This document shows, piece by piece, positions 1 through 5,276 of a DNA stretch of 5,276 bases. The notes beneath the pieces were generated by a model. It was not told the DNA's origin. It worked only from the letters and a program-made list of their open reading frames with translations, and made no database searches. The position numbers and the translations under genes were made by a program. This DNA comes from an uncultured Candidatus Nemicrothrix sp. (GTDB lineage: Bacteria; Actinomycetota; Acidimicrobiia; Acidimicrobiales; UBA8592), in contig CAJWRY010000099.1 of the NCBI GenBank assembly GCA_913046155.1, positions 1 through 5,276 on the forward strand, read 5' to 3'. The first letter of the stretch is position 1. Each line of letters begins with the position of its first letter.

Positions 1-457
1 CCCAACCATTAAAGTCAGCTTTTGCGGGCTCTTCTCCATGGCCTCCATCTATAAAGAGAAACGAGAGAGGCGTAGTCCAGTTTCTCGCAATCACGCCCGA
101 TTGCCCTACAAGAGCAATGACTACATCCTCTAAGCCTGCAGTAAAAATGGCATCTCGGAAGTACGGGAGCGTATCCATGACTCCTTTTCGTTTATCAATA
201 AGTTGAGGGTCATGATGCTCCCAACCCTCTTGATTTTCTTCAGAACCCCGATGATGGTCTAGGGCGTATAAAACTCGTCCGATGCTCTGCGCAGCATAAC
301 CAAGATAGACGGAAGATTTTCCACAGTAGCTTCCAACTTCTAAAAGAGGACCTTTGACCTCAACTGAAACAGCAGCATTATAAAGCGCGAGCGCTTCATT
401 TTGCGGTAGGAAACCTTTCACTGCTTCAGCGACTTTAAGTTGATCGGAATCCATCAT
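1..457 (-). CDS. Class I SAM-dependent methyltransferase, 3' end outside window
   Basis: Partial gene: 152 codons are visible and the reading frame runs off the left edge. It is probably a small-molecule or sugar/lipid methyltransferase; the substrate is unknown. SAM-binding motif I is LLEVGSYCGKSSVYLG (about residues 38-53). An acidic residue follows the next strand (D67), and FLFIDGGH (about 133-140) fits the strand-4 DGxH motif of the Methyltransf_24 group. Between them lies DHHRGSEENQEGWEHHD (67-83), a segment I recall from actinobacterial relatives; this is from memory. Two ATG codons stand in tandem (457 and 454) and either could be the start. The start lies 6 nt after the GtrA-like gene's stop, with no clear Shine-Dalgarno site, so translation may depend on the upstream gene. 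Membership of the Rossmann methyltransferase fold is quite sure; the exact reaction is not. Confidence 0.85.
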   Translation of the reverse strand, partial: MMDSDQLKVAEAVKGFLPQNEALALYNAAVSVEVKGPLLEVGSYCGKSSVYLGYAAQSIGRVLYALDHHRGSEENQEGWEHHDPQLIDKRKGVMDTLPYFRDAIFTAGLEDVVIALVGQSGVIARNWTTPLSFLFIDGGHGEEPAKADFNGW

Positions 458-463
458 TAGATG

Positions 464-895
464 TTACAGCGAGTTTATCTTTGAAGACGGTGCCGTGGAT
501 GATTCCTTGAAGAGATACTTCTCAAGAATAAAATATTTAGCGCCCCATAACAGTGTGTAACCTATTGCATTTGCCAGATTTATCGCTATCCACGTTTCCC
601 AAATCGAATCAGCGAAATAAACAAAGATTGTCGAAATTCCTAACCCTAAAAAAGCTAGCATCCAATAAGGTAAAATTTCATTACGAATATTTGTGACCGA
701 TCTTTTTCGCCAAACCCAAAATCTGTTCAGTAAATAATTCGGTGTAGTTGAAATCGTTACAGCTAGAACATTGCTTAATAAAGGATTAAGTTTTCCTATC
801 TCATAAAAGAGAAAAAGAAGAATTTGGCCAATTGGTGCAGTAAACAACGATACATAGACATATCTAAGTTTTTTTCGTAGCTCGTATTTAGTCAT
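464..895 (-). CDS. GtrA-like small membrane protein (143 aa)
   Basis: GtrA/DPMS1-type proteins are small four-helix inner-membrane proteins. They are usually linked to moving or presenting polyprenyl-linked sugars for cell-surface glycan synthesis. This protein is 143 residues, the usual size. It shows four hydrophobic stretches (roughly residues 12-33, 39-57, 76-98 and 102-126), a basic N terminus (KYELRKKLRY), and the family signature PNYLLNRFWVW after helix 2 (52-62), followed by a positively charged loop. I use the ATG at 895. A TTG directly upstream (898) would add one residue, and an in-frame TGA precedes it, so the start cannot move further. The gap to the preceding GNAT stop is 7 nt, which supports co-transcription. 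GtrA genes often sit beside a glycosyltransferase; none is visible here, and one could lie left of the window. The family call is firm; the transported substrate is unknown. Confidence 0.88.
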   Translation of the reverse strand: MTKYELRKKLRYVYVSLFTAPIGQILLFLFYEIGKLNPLLSNVLAVTISTTPNYLLNRFWVWRKRSVTNIRNEILPYWMLAFLGLGISTIFVYFADSIWETWIAINLANAIGYTLLWGAKYFILEKYLFKESSTAPSSKINSL

Positions 896-902
896 CAATC
901 AA

Positions 903-1337
903 TTACTCGAAAGAAAATCGATACACATTAGTTTCCCGTTGAATGAATCCAATATCTTTATATAACTGATTTGCCTCTTTCCGTGCAGGCCGTGAGGTTA
1001 AGTCAACAGTTTTTGCTCCAGCCTGTTTAGCAAGTTCGAGTGCAGCTAAATTTAACTTCTTTCCGATACCTCTACCACGAGCTGAACTGTCGACTACTAC
1101 ATCTTCAATCCATGCACGTATTCCTGTTGGGATTTGGAAGATTATGAGCGTCATTGTTCCTAATATCCCACCATTTTCATCCTCAGCTATGAGAATCTGA
1201 GCTGAGTCTGACTCAATTATCCTTTGCAACGCTTCTTCAGTAGGTGGATTACTCGAAGAAGATAATTGCGGGATCAATACCTTATAGGCATCCGTAAGAG
1301 ATTTTGTTACTTCAGTTACTGGTCTAATAGTTACCAT
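903..1337 (-). CDS. GNAT-family N-acetyltransferase (144 aa)
   Basis: Probably transfers an acetyl group from acetyl-CoA to an amine; the substrate cannot be told. The protein is one GNAT domain. Motif A, the acetyl-CoA pyrophosphate loop, is IEDVVVDSSARGRGIGKKL (77-95), with the R-G-R-G-I-G signature at 87-92. Motif B is ANQLYKDIGF (122-131), where Tyr126 is the usual position of the general acid. The frame stays open to an ATG at 1373, but I prefer the ATG at 1337. A strong AAAGGAGGG site at 1350-1358 lies inside the longer frame, where it would be read as Lys-Gly-Gly. The shorter protein also begins MVTIRPVTEV, a typical GNAT first strand, and has a normal length. It is the first gene of the leftward run with the GtrA-like protein and the methyltransferase. 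Confidence 0.9.
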   Translation of the reverse strand: MVTIRPVTEVTKSLTDAYKVLIPQLSSSSNPPTEEALQRIIESDSAQILIAEDENGGILGTMTLIIFQIPTGIRAWIEDVVVDSSARGRGIGKKLNLAALELAKQAGAKTVDLTSRPARKEANQLYKDIGFIQRETNVYRFSFE

Positions 1338-1349
1338 AAAAATATCGTA

Positions 1350-1358
1350 CCCTCCTTT
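1350..1358 (-). promoter_or_regulatory. Ribosome-binding site that decides the GNAT start
   Basis: On the minus strand the sequence reads AAAGGAGGG, a near-ideal Shine-Dalgarno site. It lies 12 nt before the ATG at 1337. That spacing is longer than usual, but no better start codon lies closer. The site falls inside the longer reading frame that begins at 1373, which argues against that upstream start. Confidence 0.75.
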
Positions 1359-1378
1359 CAAACGAATGGTCATTTGAA
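1357..1378. repeat. Short inverted repeat, possible operator
   Basis: TTCAAA (1357-1362) and TTTGAA (1373-1378) are perfect inverted 6-mers separated by 10 nt. The repeat overlaps the start of the GNAT ribosome-binding site and lies just upstream of the PAC2 promoter candidate. A dimeric regulator could bind such a site and affect both genes. A/T-rich 6-mers pair by chance fairly often, so this is suggestive only. As RNA it would form a weak stem in the GNAT leader. Confidence 0.3.
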
Positions 1379-1401
1379 GTGCAATATGAGAAAAGAATGA
1401 T

Positions 1402-1407
1402 TAAAAT
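1402..1407 (+). promoter_or_regulatory. -10 hexamer for the PAC2 gene, possible leaderless transcript
   Basis: TAAAAT matches the sigma-70 type -10 consensus TATAAT at five of six positions. It ends 8 nt before the ATG at 1416, so transcription would start at or within a base or two of the start codon. No Shine-Dalgarno site precedes this ATG. Leaderless mRNAs with this geometry are common in Actinobacteria. No good -35 box is visible at the usual spacing. Confidence 0.45.
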
Positions 1408-1415
1408 TTCGCTTG

Positions 1416-2249
1416 ATGAGTGAATTTGGAATGATTACCGAGGAGTCTTCCCCAAAAGCTCCCATTATGGTTATAGCCTTCGCTGGGTGGAATGATGCCG
1501 GAGGTGCTTCTACCTGGGCAATTAGAAGTCTTCTCGAAAAGACTATTGCAACAGAAATTCTAACTTTTGATTCCGAAGATTATTATGATTTTTCCAGAGA
1601 ACGACCCACCGTTCACCTAGACGGCGAATCGAGGTTTCTTAGCTGGCCGAAAAATACAATTTCTCTATCAGATGATGGTTCTCTGCTACTTATGGAAGGC
1701 GTTGAGCCACAGCTAAATTGGAAAACTTTCACACAGAGTATTTTAGCTGAGGCTCAAAATCACAATGTCTCAATGATCATCACATTAGGTTCCTTACTTG
1801 CCGAAGTTCCACATTCACGCCCAGTATTAATTCACGGCGTGAGCGAAAATACTGAGATTAATAAATCCTACGGCCTGCAAACATCTTCCTATGAGGGACC
1901 AACGGGAATTATCGGTGTTATCAATCAATTATCTACAGACGCTGGTATCCCAAATATGTCTTTTTGGGCAACTGTTCCAAACTATGTTGCTGGGGCTGAA
2001 TCTCCTAAAGCAGCATTAGCTTTAATTGAAAAACTTAAAACAACTCTCAACCTTTCTTTAAATACAACGGACTTAGAAATTGCGTCTTCGGCCTATGAAA
2101 GGCAGATAAATCAAATAATTGAAGGCGATCCTGACACATCTAAATACGTTGATGAGCTTGAGGACAACTATGATGCTGGCGATTATGAGGTTGCTAGCCC
2201 TGAAGACTTTGTAAAAGACGTAGAGAATTTCCTACGTGACCAAGATTAA
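1416..2249 (+). CDS. PAC2-family protein (277 aa)
   Basis: PAC2 proteins share a fold with eukaryotic proteasome assembly chaperone 2. In bacteria they are mostly uncharacterised, and the molecular role here is unknown. Recognisable segments are IAFAGWNDAG (20-29), the acidic/aromatic DSEDYYDF (52-59) followed by RPTV, GVEPQLNW (95-102), TLGSLLAEVPHSRP (123-136), SSYEGPTG (157-164) and ATVPNYVAGAESPKA (185-199). The C-terminal 40 residues are rich in Asp and Glu and end with a predicted helix (SPEDFVKDVENFLRDQ), as in actinobacterial homologues. There is no signal peptide or membrane segment, so it is probably cytosolic. I start at ATG 1416; a TTG directly before it (1413) would add one residue, and a second in-frame ATG at 1431 is possible but less likely. 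It stands alone on the plus strand, divergent from the GNAT gene and convergent with the NUDIX gene. No proteasome gene is visible nearby. Confidence 0.88.
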   Translation: MSEFGMITEESSPKAPIMVIAFAGWNDAGGASTWAIRSLLEKTIATEILTFDSEDYYDFSRERPTVHLDGESRFLSWPKNTISLSDDGSLLLMEGVEPQLNWKTFTQSILAEAQNHNVSMIITLGSLLAEVPHSRPVLIHGVSENTEINKSYGLQTSSYEGPTGIIGVINQLSTDAGIPNMSFWATVPNYVAGAESPKAALALIEKLKTTLNLSLNTTDLEIASSAYERQINQIIEGDPDTSKYVDELEDNYDAGDYEVASPEDFVKDVENFLRDQD

Positions 2250-2257
2250 AAAGCACA

Positions 2258-2932
2258 TCATATTGCATCGTCTTGTTTCCACACAGGCCGACGCGGCTTA
2301 TCAAATTCAACTTCAATAGCCTCTCCACGTATTGCTGCAAATGCATGATCTACCCAATTTCCCGACCCTGCGAGAGGGTTTGGGAGTTTATCCTGAGGGA
2401 AAAACCCTGCGTCAGTGCATTCAAGCGGATGGTGTTTTAACTCGCCTCCAATAACTTTGCAATGGAAGACAATCGAATAGAGAGGCATTCGAGTAAATCT
2501 TGCACGAACCCCATCAAGAATCGAAATTATTCTTTGAGCTTCCACATGCATTCCTGTTTCTTCAAAAACTTCTTTCTCTGCTATCTCTGCTGCTGAATAT
2601 CCAATATCGGCAAACCCTGTTGGGAAAAGCCACACCCCTGAATCGGAGCGTTGGATTAGAAGAATTTCTCCGTCTTCATTACCGACGACGGCACCAATGG
2701 CAACCTTTGGAGTTACATATCCTGGAACGCCTTCCCCTACCGACTTCATCCATTCTGTAACTTTTTCTTCACTGTTTGAAGAATTAGAAATCTTCGCATG
2801 GATGTCAGATGCTACATGGAGGACTTCCTCATACCTTTCGCGTTCGTAGAGACTTTCAGTGAATGCCAGTCCAGTTCTTGCAATCCCTGCTAAAGCTTCA
2901 CTCCAGCGGACTAAGTCATGCTCATCAGTCAT
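2258..2932 (-). CDS. NUDIX hydrolase with YjhB-like N-terminal domain (224 aa)
   Basis: Likely hydrolyses a nucleoside diphosphate linked to another group (X); the substrate is unknown. Residues about 5-62 (LVRWSEALAGIARTGLAF onward) match the helical N-terminal domain found in enzymes such as Bacillus YjhB (Pfam Nudix_N type). The NUDIX fold starts near TPKVAIGAVV (74-83). The Nudix box runs from G106 to M128 and ends KEVFEETGM, with the metal-binding glutamates E121, E124 and E125. It departs from the general consensus at Tyr112 and Lys120, but ADIGYS...KEV.EETG is, as I recall, normal for this subfamily. The ATG overlaps the glnD stop as ATGA, and AGGA at 2941-2944 lies 8 nt upstream, so translation is coupled to glnD. 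The C-terminal tail (about 200-224) extends past the core fold. The gene ends 8 nt from the convergent PAC2 gene. Confidence 0.9.
   Translation of the reverse strand: MTDEHDLVRWSEALAGIARTGLAFTESLYERERYEEVLHVASDIHAKISNSSNSEEKVTEWMKSVGEGVPGYVTPKVAIGAVVGNEDGEILLIQRSDSGVWLFPTGFADIGYSAAEIAEKEVFEETGMHVEAQRIISILDGVRARFTRMPLYSIVFHCKVIGGELKHHPLECTDAGFFPQDKLPNPLAGSGNWVDHAFAAIRGEAIEVEFDKPRRPVWKQDDAI
2929..2932 (-). other. ATGA stop/start overlap between glnD and the NUDIX gene
   Basis: The NUDIX ATG (2932-2930) and the glnD TGA (2931-2929) share two bases, giving ATGA. Such overlaps allow ribosomes ending one gene to restart on the next and keep the two products in a fixed ratio. Both genes are therefore almost certainly on one mRNA. 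Confidence 0.9.
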
Positions 2933-5244
2933 GTTCCGATTCCTGTCATTACTGTAGATGATTCTATTGCATGCTTTAGTGCTTGTTTAACCTCGTCAGC
3001 ATGCAGTTGATCATTGATTTTTTTTCCATCATTATCTAAGACATAGAAGGAGTCAACAACGTCTGACCCTAGTGTCTGAACTTTTGCACTTAATATGTTG
3101 AGGTCAAGAGAGCTGAGTGCTCTTGTTATTTGGTAAAGCAATCCCATACCATTTGGAGCAGAAACCTCAATCACTGTGGCTGTAGATGATGTTTCATTAT
3201 CTATCTTTACATCAGTATCAACAACTCTGTCTGGAAACTGTTGTGATATTTGTAGTGAATAGGTCTGCATACGTTCAGCTAGTCTGGCTGCTATTGCGAC
3301 TCGACCCCTCACCGAATCCTGAACGAATACACAGACTGAATTCCAATCAATATCTTTTGTCGTATTCGGCGCAACTCTGAACATTGCTAGGACCATTCCG
3401 TATTCGGTATGGGCTATAGCCTCTACGACGTCAAGGCCGCAAAGGGAGAGAGCTCCGGCGACTCTTCCGAATACAGCAGGTCTATCAATCTCCATTATTG
3501 TTAACCGGTCAGCATCACCCTCAACTTTAATCATTCCTCGCCGCATCATCTGTAGTTGATCTGAAGTAGGGAAAGTTCGTTCAATAATGCTGCCTGCTCC
3601 TCCTTTGAGATATGAGATTGTTCGGTTCGAAAGATCTTCTACTAGACCAGCTTTCCAACTGCTCCAAGCTGCTGGCCCGGTTGCGATAGAGTCAGCTTCT
3701 GTTAAGGCATGTAGTAGTCTCACAGATTCAATTGTTTTTAGAGAATTACCGACGGTTTGAATAGTATCAAAATCATCAAGATCTCTTCGGGTTGCGATGT
3801 CAGGAAGGAGTAGGTGATGCTGACACATTTCAATAAGTATTTCTATATCTGCTTTAGGGAAACCCATACGACCTGCGATTGAGTTGATTAACTGCACTCC
3901 TACTTCTGTGTGATCTCCGGGATACGGTTTACCAATATCATGTAGCAACGCACCAATGACGAGAAGATCTGGGCGATCAACTCGGTCTGCAAGTTTGGAC
4001 GCCTCTGCAGCTGTCTCAAGCAGATGACGATCCACTGTAAACCTGTGGTACGCATTTCGTTGTGGTCTGCTTCTTGCCGGTTTCCACTCTGGCAAAAGAG
4101 GAACGAATAAATCAAGTTGATCTAACGTTTCAAAAACTGGTATTGCATCATGGCCAACCAACAGAAGGTCAATAAATAACTCTCGAAGTTCATCTGTCCA
4201 TGGGTCTGAGATAACCAAATTGACTTGTCGGAGGCGCCGAATTATTTCGGGGGAAAAGCGTTCTTGATTTCGCGCTGTTTGTAAAGCAATACGCAAGACC
4301 TGTTCAGGAGTTATATCTATATCTGTTGACAAAGCCGAAGAAACAGGTTTTCTTTTGCCTTTTATCGTGTCGCCTACTTTTTTCCCAAAGTTCCAAACTC
4401 CTGATAGCCCCGCATTTTCAATTCCGTAGCAGAGTTCATCTATGTTCCAGGAGATTCGCCGGGCGGCTGATGCGACATCAGCCATTAAAAGATCTGCATC
4501 TTCGTACCCAAGCGCTTCTGCAACTGCATCTTGTTGCTCGAGCAGAAGTTTGTCGCTTGACCGTTTAGCCTGTTTGTGTAATTCCACACGAGCTCTCAAG
4601 ATAACTTCGTAACACTCTAAAAGTTGATGATGTTCAACTTCAAATGGTCCTTGCCCGTTGAGATTTGCCCATCCCATTGCATGAACATCTCTCAGTCCAC
4701 CCCGTCCTTCTTTTAATTCAGGCTCCAACATAAAGGCAACCTCGCCTTTGGCGCGATGACGTGAATGAACTGATTCCGCTAATTTCGGTAACCAAAATTT
4801 TGCTTTACTTTTCCATTGATCTATTGCTTTGCCTGAAAGTTCATTTGCTAGTGCTTGAGATCCAGCAATAATTCTGCTTGACAACAATGCGGTGGCTGTA
4901 TCGAGATCTTCACTTGCTAGAGTCAAGGTTTCATTAATTGTTCGAACTGAATGTCCGAGCTTTTCCCCTTGGTCCCAAATCGGGTACCAAAGTGCTTCGG
5001 CAACTGCTTCAATATCCGTAGCATCATTATGCAATAGCAAGACATCCAGATCAGATAGAGGTGAGAGATCTCGGCGCCCGTATCCACCAACCGCGATCAG
5101 AGCTAAATCTGCTCGGTTCTCTGCTACTGATGAAAATAATCCGTGTAGCCATTGATCTGTGGCATCACTGAGATGCAAGGTGAATTCGGAACCTCGAAGT
5201 TCACGATCCGCTAGAAGTCTTTTCCTTTCGTCAATGATTGACAT
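2929..5244 (-). CDS. glnD: Bifunctional PII nucleotidyltransferase/removing enzyme GlnD (771 aa)
   Basis: GlnD senses glutamine and attaches or removes a nucleotide on the PII protein (GlnB/GlnK), controlling nitrogen assimilation. Proteobacterial enzymes use UTP; the actinobacterial ones studied adenylylate PII, so ATP is the likelier donor if the phylum call holds. Domains in order: nucleotidyltransferase with GGYGRRDLSPLSDLD (53-67; G53, G54, D65, D67); the GlnD-specific helical region with EGRGGLRDVHAM (179-190); an HD phosphohydrolase domain with YHRFTVDRHLLE, LLHDIGK (H435, D436), DHTEVG, QHH and a late Asp in LTEADS; ACT1 (about 581-624); ACT2 (about 691-739). No catalytic motif is missing. 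It is shorter than E. coli GlnD (about 890 aa), partly through an N terminus about 40 residues shorter. I start at ATG 5244 (MSIIDERKRLL) with GGTGGAG just before it. A GTG at 5262 would add six residues and cannot be fully excluded. The end overlaps the NUDIX gene by 4 nt. Confidence 0.96.
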   Translation of the reverse strand: MSIIDERKRLLADRELRGSEFTLHLSDATDQWLHGLFSSVAENRADLALIAVGGYGRRDLSPLSDLDVLLLHNDATDIEAVAEALWYPIWDQGEKLGHSVRTINETLTLASEDLDTATALLSSRIIAGSQALANELSGKAIDQWKSKAKFWLPKLAESVHSRHRAKGEVAFMLEPELKEGRGGLRDVHAMGWANLNGQGPFEVEHHQLLECYEVILRARVELHKQAKRSSDKLLLEQQDAVAEALGYEDADLLMADVASAARRISWNIDELCYGIENAGLSGVWNFGKKVGDTIKGKRKPVSSALSTDIDITPEQVLRIALQTARNQERFSPEIIRRLRQVNLVISDPWTDELRELFIDLLLVGHDAIPVFETLDQLDLFVPLLPEWKPARSRPQRNAYHRFTVDRHLLETAAEASKLADRVDRPDLLVIGALLHDIGKPYPGDHTEVGVQLINSIAGRMGFPKADIEILIEMCQHHLLLPDIATRRDLDDFDTIQTVGNSLKTIESVRLLHALTEADSIATGPAAWSSWKAGLVEDLSNRTISYLKGGAGSIIERTFPTSDQLQMMRRGMIKVEGDADRLTIMEIDRPAVFGRVAGALSLCGLDVVEAIAHTEYGMVLAMFRVAPNTTKDIDWNSVCVFVQDSVRGRVAIAARLAERMQTYSLQISQQFPDRVVDTDVKIDNETSSTATVIEVSAPNGMGLLYQITRALSSLDLNILSAKVQTLGSDVVDSFYVLDNDGKKINDQLHADEVKQALKHAIESSTVMTGIGT
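2941..2944 (-). promoter_or_regulatory. Ribosome-binding site of the NUDIX gene, inside glnD
   Basis: AGGA on the minus strand lies 8 nt before the NUDIX ATG and within the last codons of glnD. The spacing is ideal, so the gene can be started independently as well as by coupling. Confidence 0.6.
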
Positions 5245-5246
5245 GT

Positions 5247-5253
5247 CTCCACC
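5247..5253 (-). promoter_or_regulatory. Ribosome-binding site supporting the glnD ATG
   Basis: GGTGGAG on the minus strand lies just before the ATG at 5244. The distance is short (2 nt from the end of the motif, 4 nt from GGTGG), so it is not ideal. It still supports ATG 5244 over the GTG at 5262, which has no such site upstream. Confidence 0.45.
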
Positions 5254-5264
5254 GTATTCCACTT

Positions 5265-5270
5265 ATTGTA
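5265..5270 (-). promoter_or_regulatory. Possible -10 hexamer of the glnD promoter
   Basis: TACAAT on the minus strand matches TATAAT at five of six positions. Transcription would begin near 5258, leaving a leader of about 14 nt that includes the GGTGGAG site and excludes the GTG at 5262. The -35 region would lie beyond the window edge. If glnD is instead co-transcribed with an upstream amt-glnK/glnB operon, this match is accidental. Confidence 0.3.
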
Positions 5271-5276
5271 TTTTGG

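Larger units (their letters stand above)
1338..1415. promoter_or_regulatory. Divergent intergenic control region
   Basis: These 78 nt separate the starts of the leftward GNAT gene and the rightward PAC2 gene, so they must hold or border both promoters. Visible parts are the GNAT ribosome-binding site, a 6-bp inverted repeat with a 10-nt spacer, and a -10-like TAAAAT for the PAC2 gene. For the leftward gene I see only weak -10 candidates (CATATT, minus strand, 1384-1389; TTTAAT, minus strand, 1400-1405), and neither has a convincing -35 partner. Assignment as a promoter region follows from gene orientation; the individual elements are less sure. Confidence 0.75.

Noticed and set aside
1416..2249. 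PAC2 protein as evidence of a bacterial proteasome locus
   Set aside because: No proteasome subunit, Pup, ligase or ATPase gene is in the window, and bacterial PAC2 proteins have no proven proteasome role.
2240..2275. CAAGA ... TCTTG pairing across the PAC2/NUDIX junction as a terminator
   Set aside because: The stem is only 5 bp with a loop of about 26 nt and no following T-run, so it would not end transcription by itself.
2500..2760. Open frame of 86 codons on the plus strand
   Set aside because: It is fully antisense to the NUDIX gene, has low-complexity Leu-rich sequence, and matches no family I know.
3186..3380. Open frame of 64 codons on the plus strand
   Set aside because: It is antisense to the ACT region of glnD, with no recognisable domain; a chance frame.
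3900..4115. Open frame of 71 codons on the minus strand
   Set aside because: It lies out of frame inside glnD, across the well-conserved HD motif region; the glnD frame explains this sequence.
4326..4568. Open frame of 80 codons on the plus strand
   Set aside because: It is antisense to glnD and its composition looks like a reverse-strand shadow.
4892..5155. Open frame of 87 codons on the plus strand
   Set aside because: It is antisense to the glnD nucleotidyltransferase domain and is rich in Ser and Arg, as such shadows often are.
5245..5262. GTG at 5262 as the glnD start
   Set aside because: It has no ribosome-binding site, sits 2 nt after a -10-like hexamer, and would translate the GGTGGAG site; ATG 5244 is preferred.

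Overview
The window looks like ordinary, tightly packed bacterial chromosome from a low-GC member of the Actinobacteria. Sampled lines run at roughly 40-47% G+C; this is not a full count. The phylum call is inference. It rests on the PAC2 protein, which has the actinobacterial form (AFAGWNDAG near the N terminus, an SSYEGPTG segment, an acidic tail). It also rests on a methyltransferase whose DHHRGSEENQ...WEHHD stretch I remember from actinobacterial proteins. Spacers of only 6-8 nt, a 4-nt gene overlap and a possible leaderless start would suit a streamlined aquatic actinobacterium such as the acI/Nanopelagicales group, but the window cannot prove that.

Layout. Left, minus strand (positions 1-1337): a three-gene run read right to left. 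It holds a GNAT N-acetyltransferase, a small four-helix GtrA-like membrane protein, and a class I SAM-dependent methyltransferase cut off by the window's left edge. Spacers are 7 and 6 nt, so they are probably one operon. Centre (1338-1415): a 78-nt divergent control region. Centre, plus strand (1416-2249): a PAC2-family protein, probably a single-gene unit, with a good -10 hexamer just upstream of its ATG. Right, minus strand (2258-5244): glnD, then a NUDIX hydrolase, joined by an ATGA stop/start overlap. The NUDIX gene meets the PAC2 gene tail to tail with 8 nt between them.

How the genes may work together. GlnD modifies the PII nitrogen-signalling protein, by uridylylation in proteobacteria and adenylylation in the actinobacteria studied. 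It carries all expected domains (nucleotidyltransferase, HD, two ACT) and looks functional. The coupled NUDIX enzyme belongs to the class with a YjhB-like N-terminal domain; its link to nitrogen signalling is unknown. The GtrA and methyltransferase pair hints at cell-envelope or lipid-linked sugar work, but the deciding neighbours lie outside the window.

No RNA genes, mobile elements, CRISPR arrays or pseudogenes were seen, and no gap without a gene exceeds 80 nt. I found no convincing undescribed system. The items most worth a second look are the translationally coupled glnD-NUDIX pair, the small palindrome in the divergent promoter region, the His-rich segment of the methyltransferase, and three gene starts that simple longest-frame calling would place wrongly.
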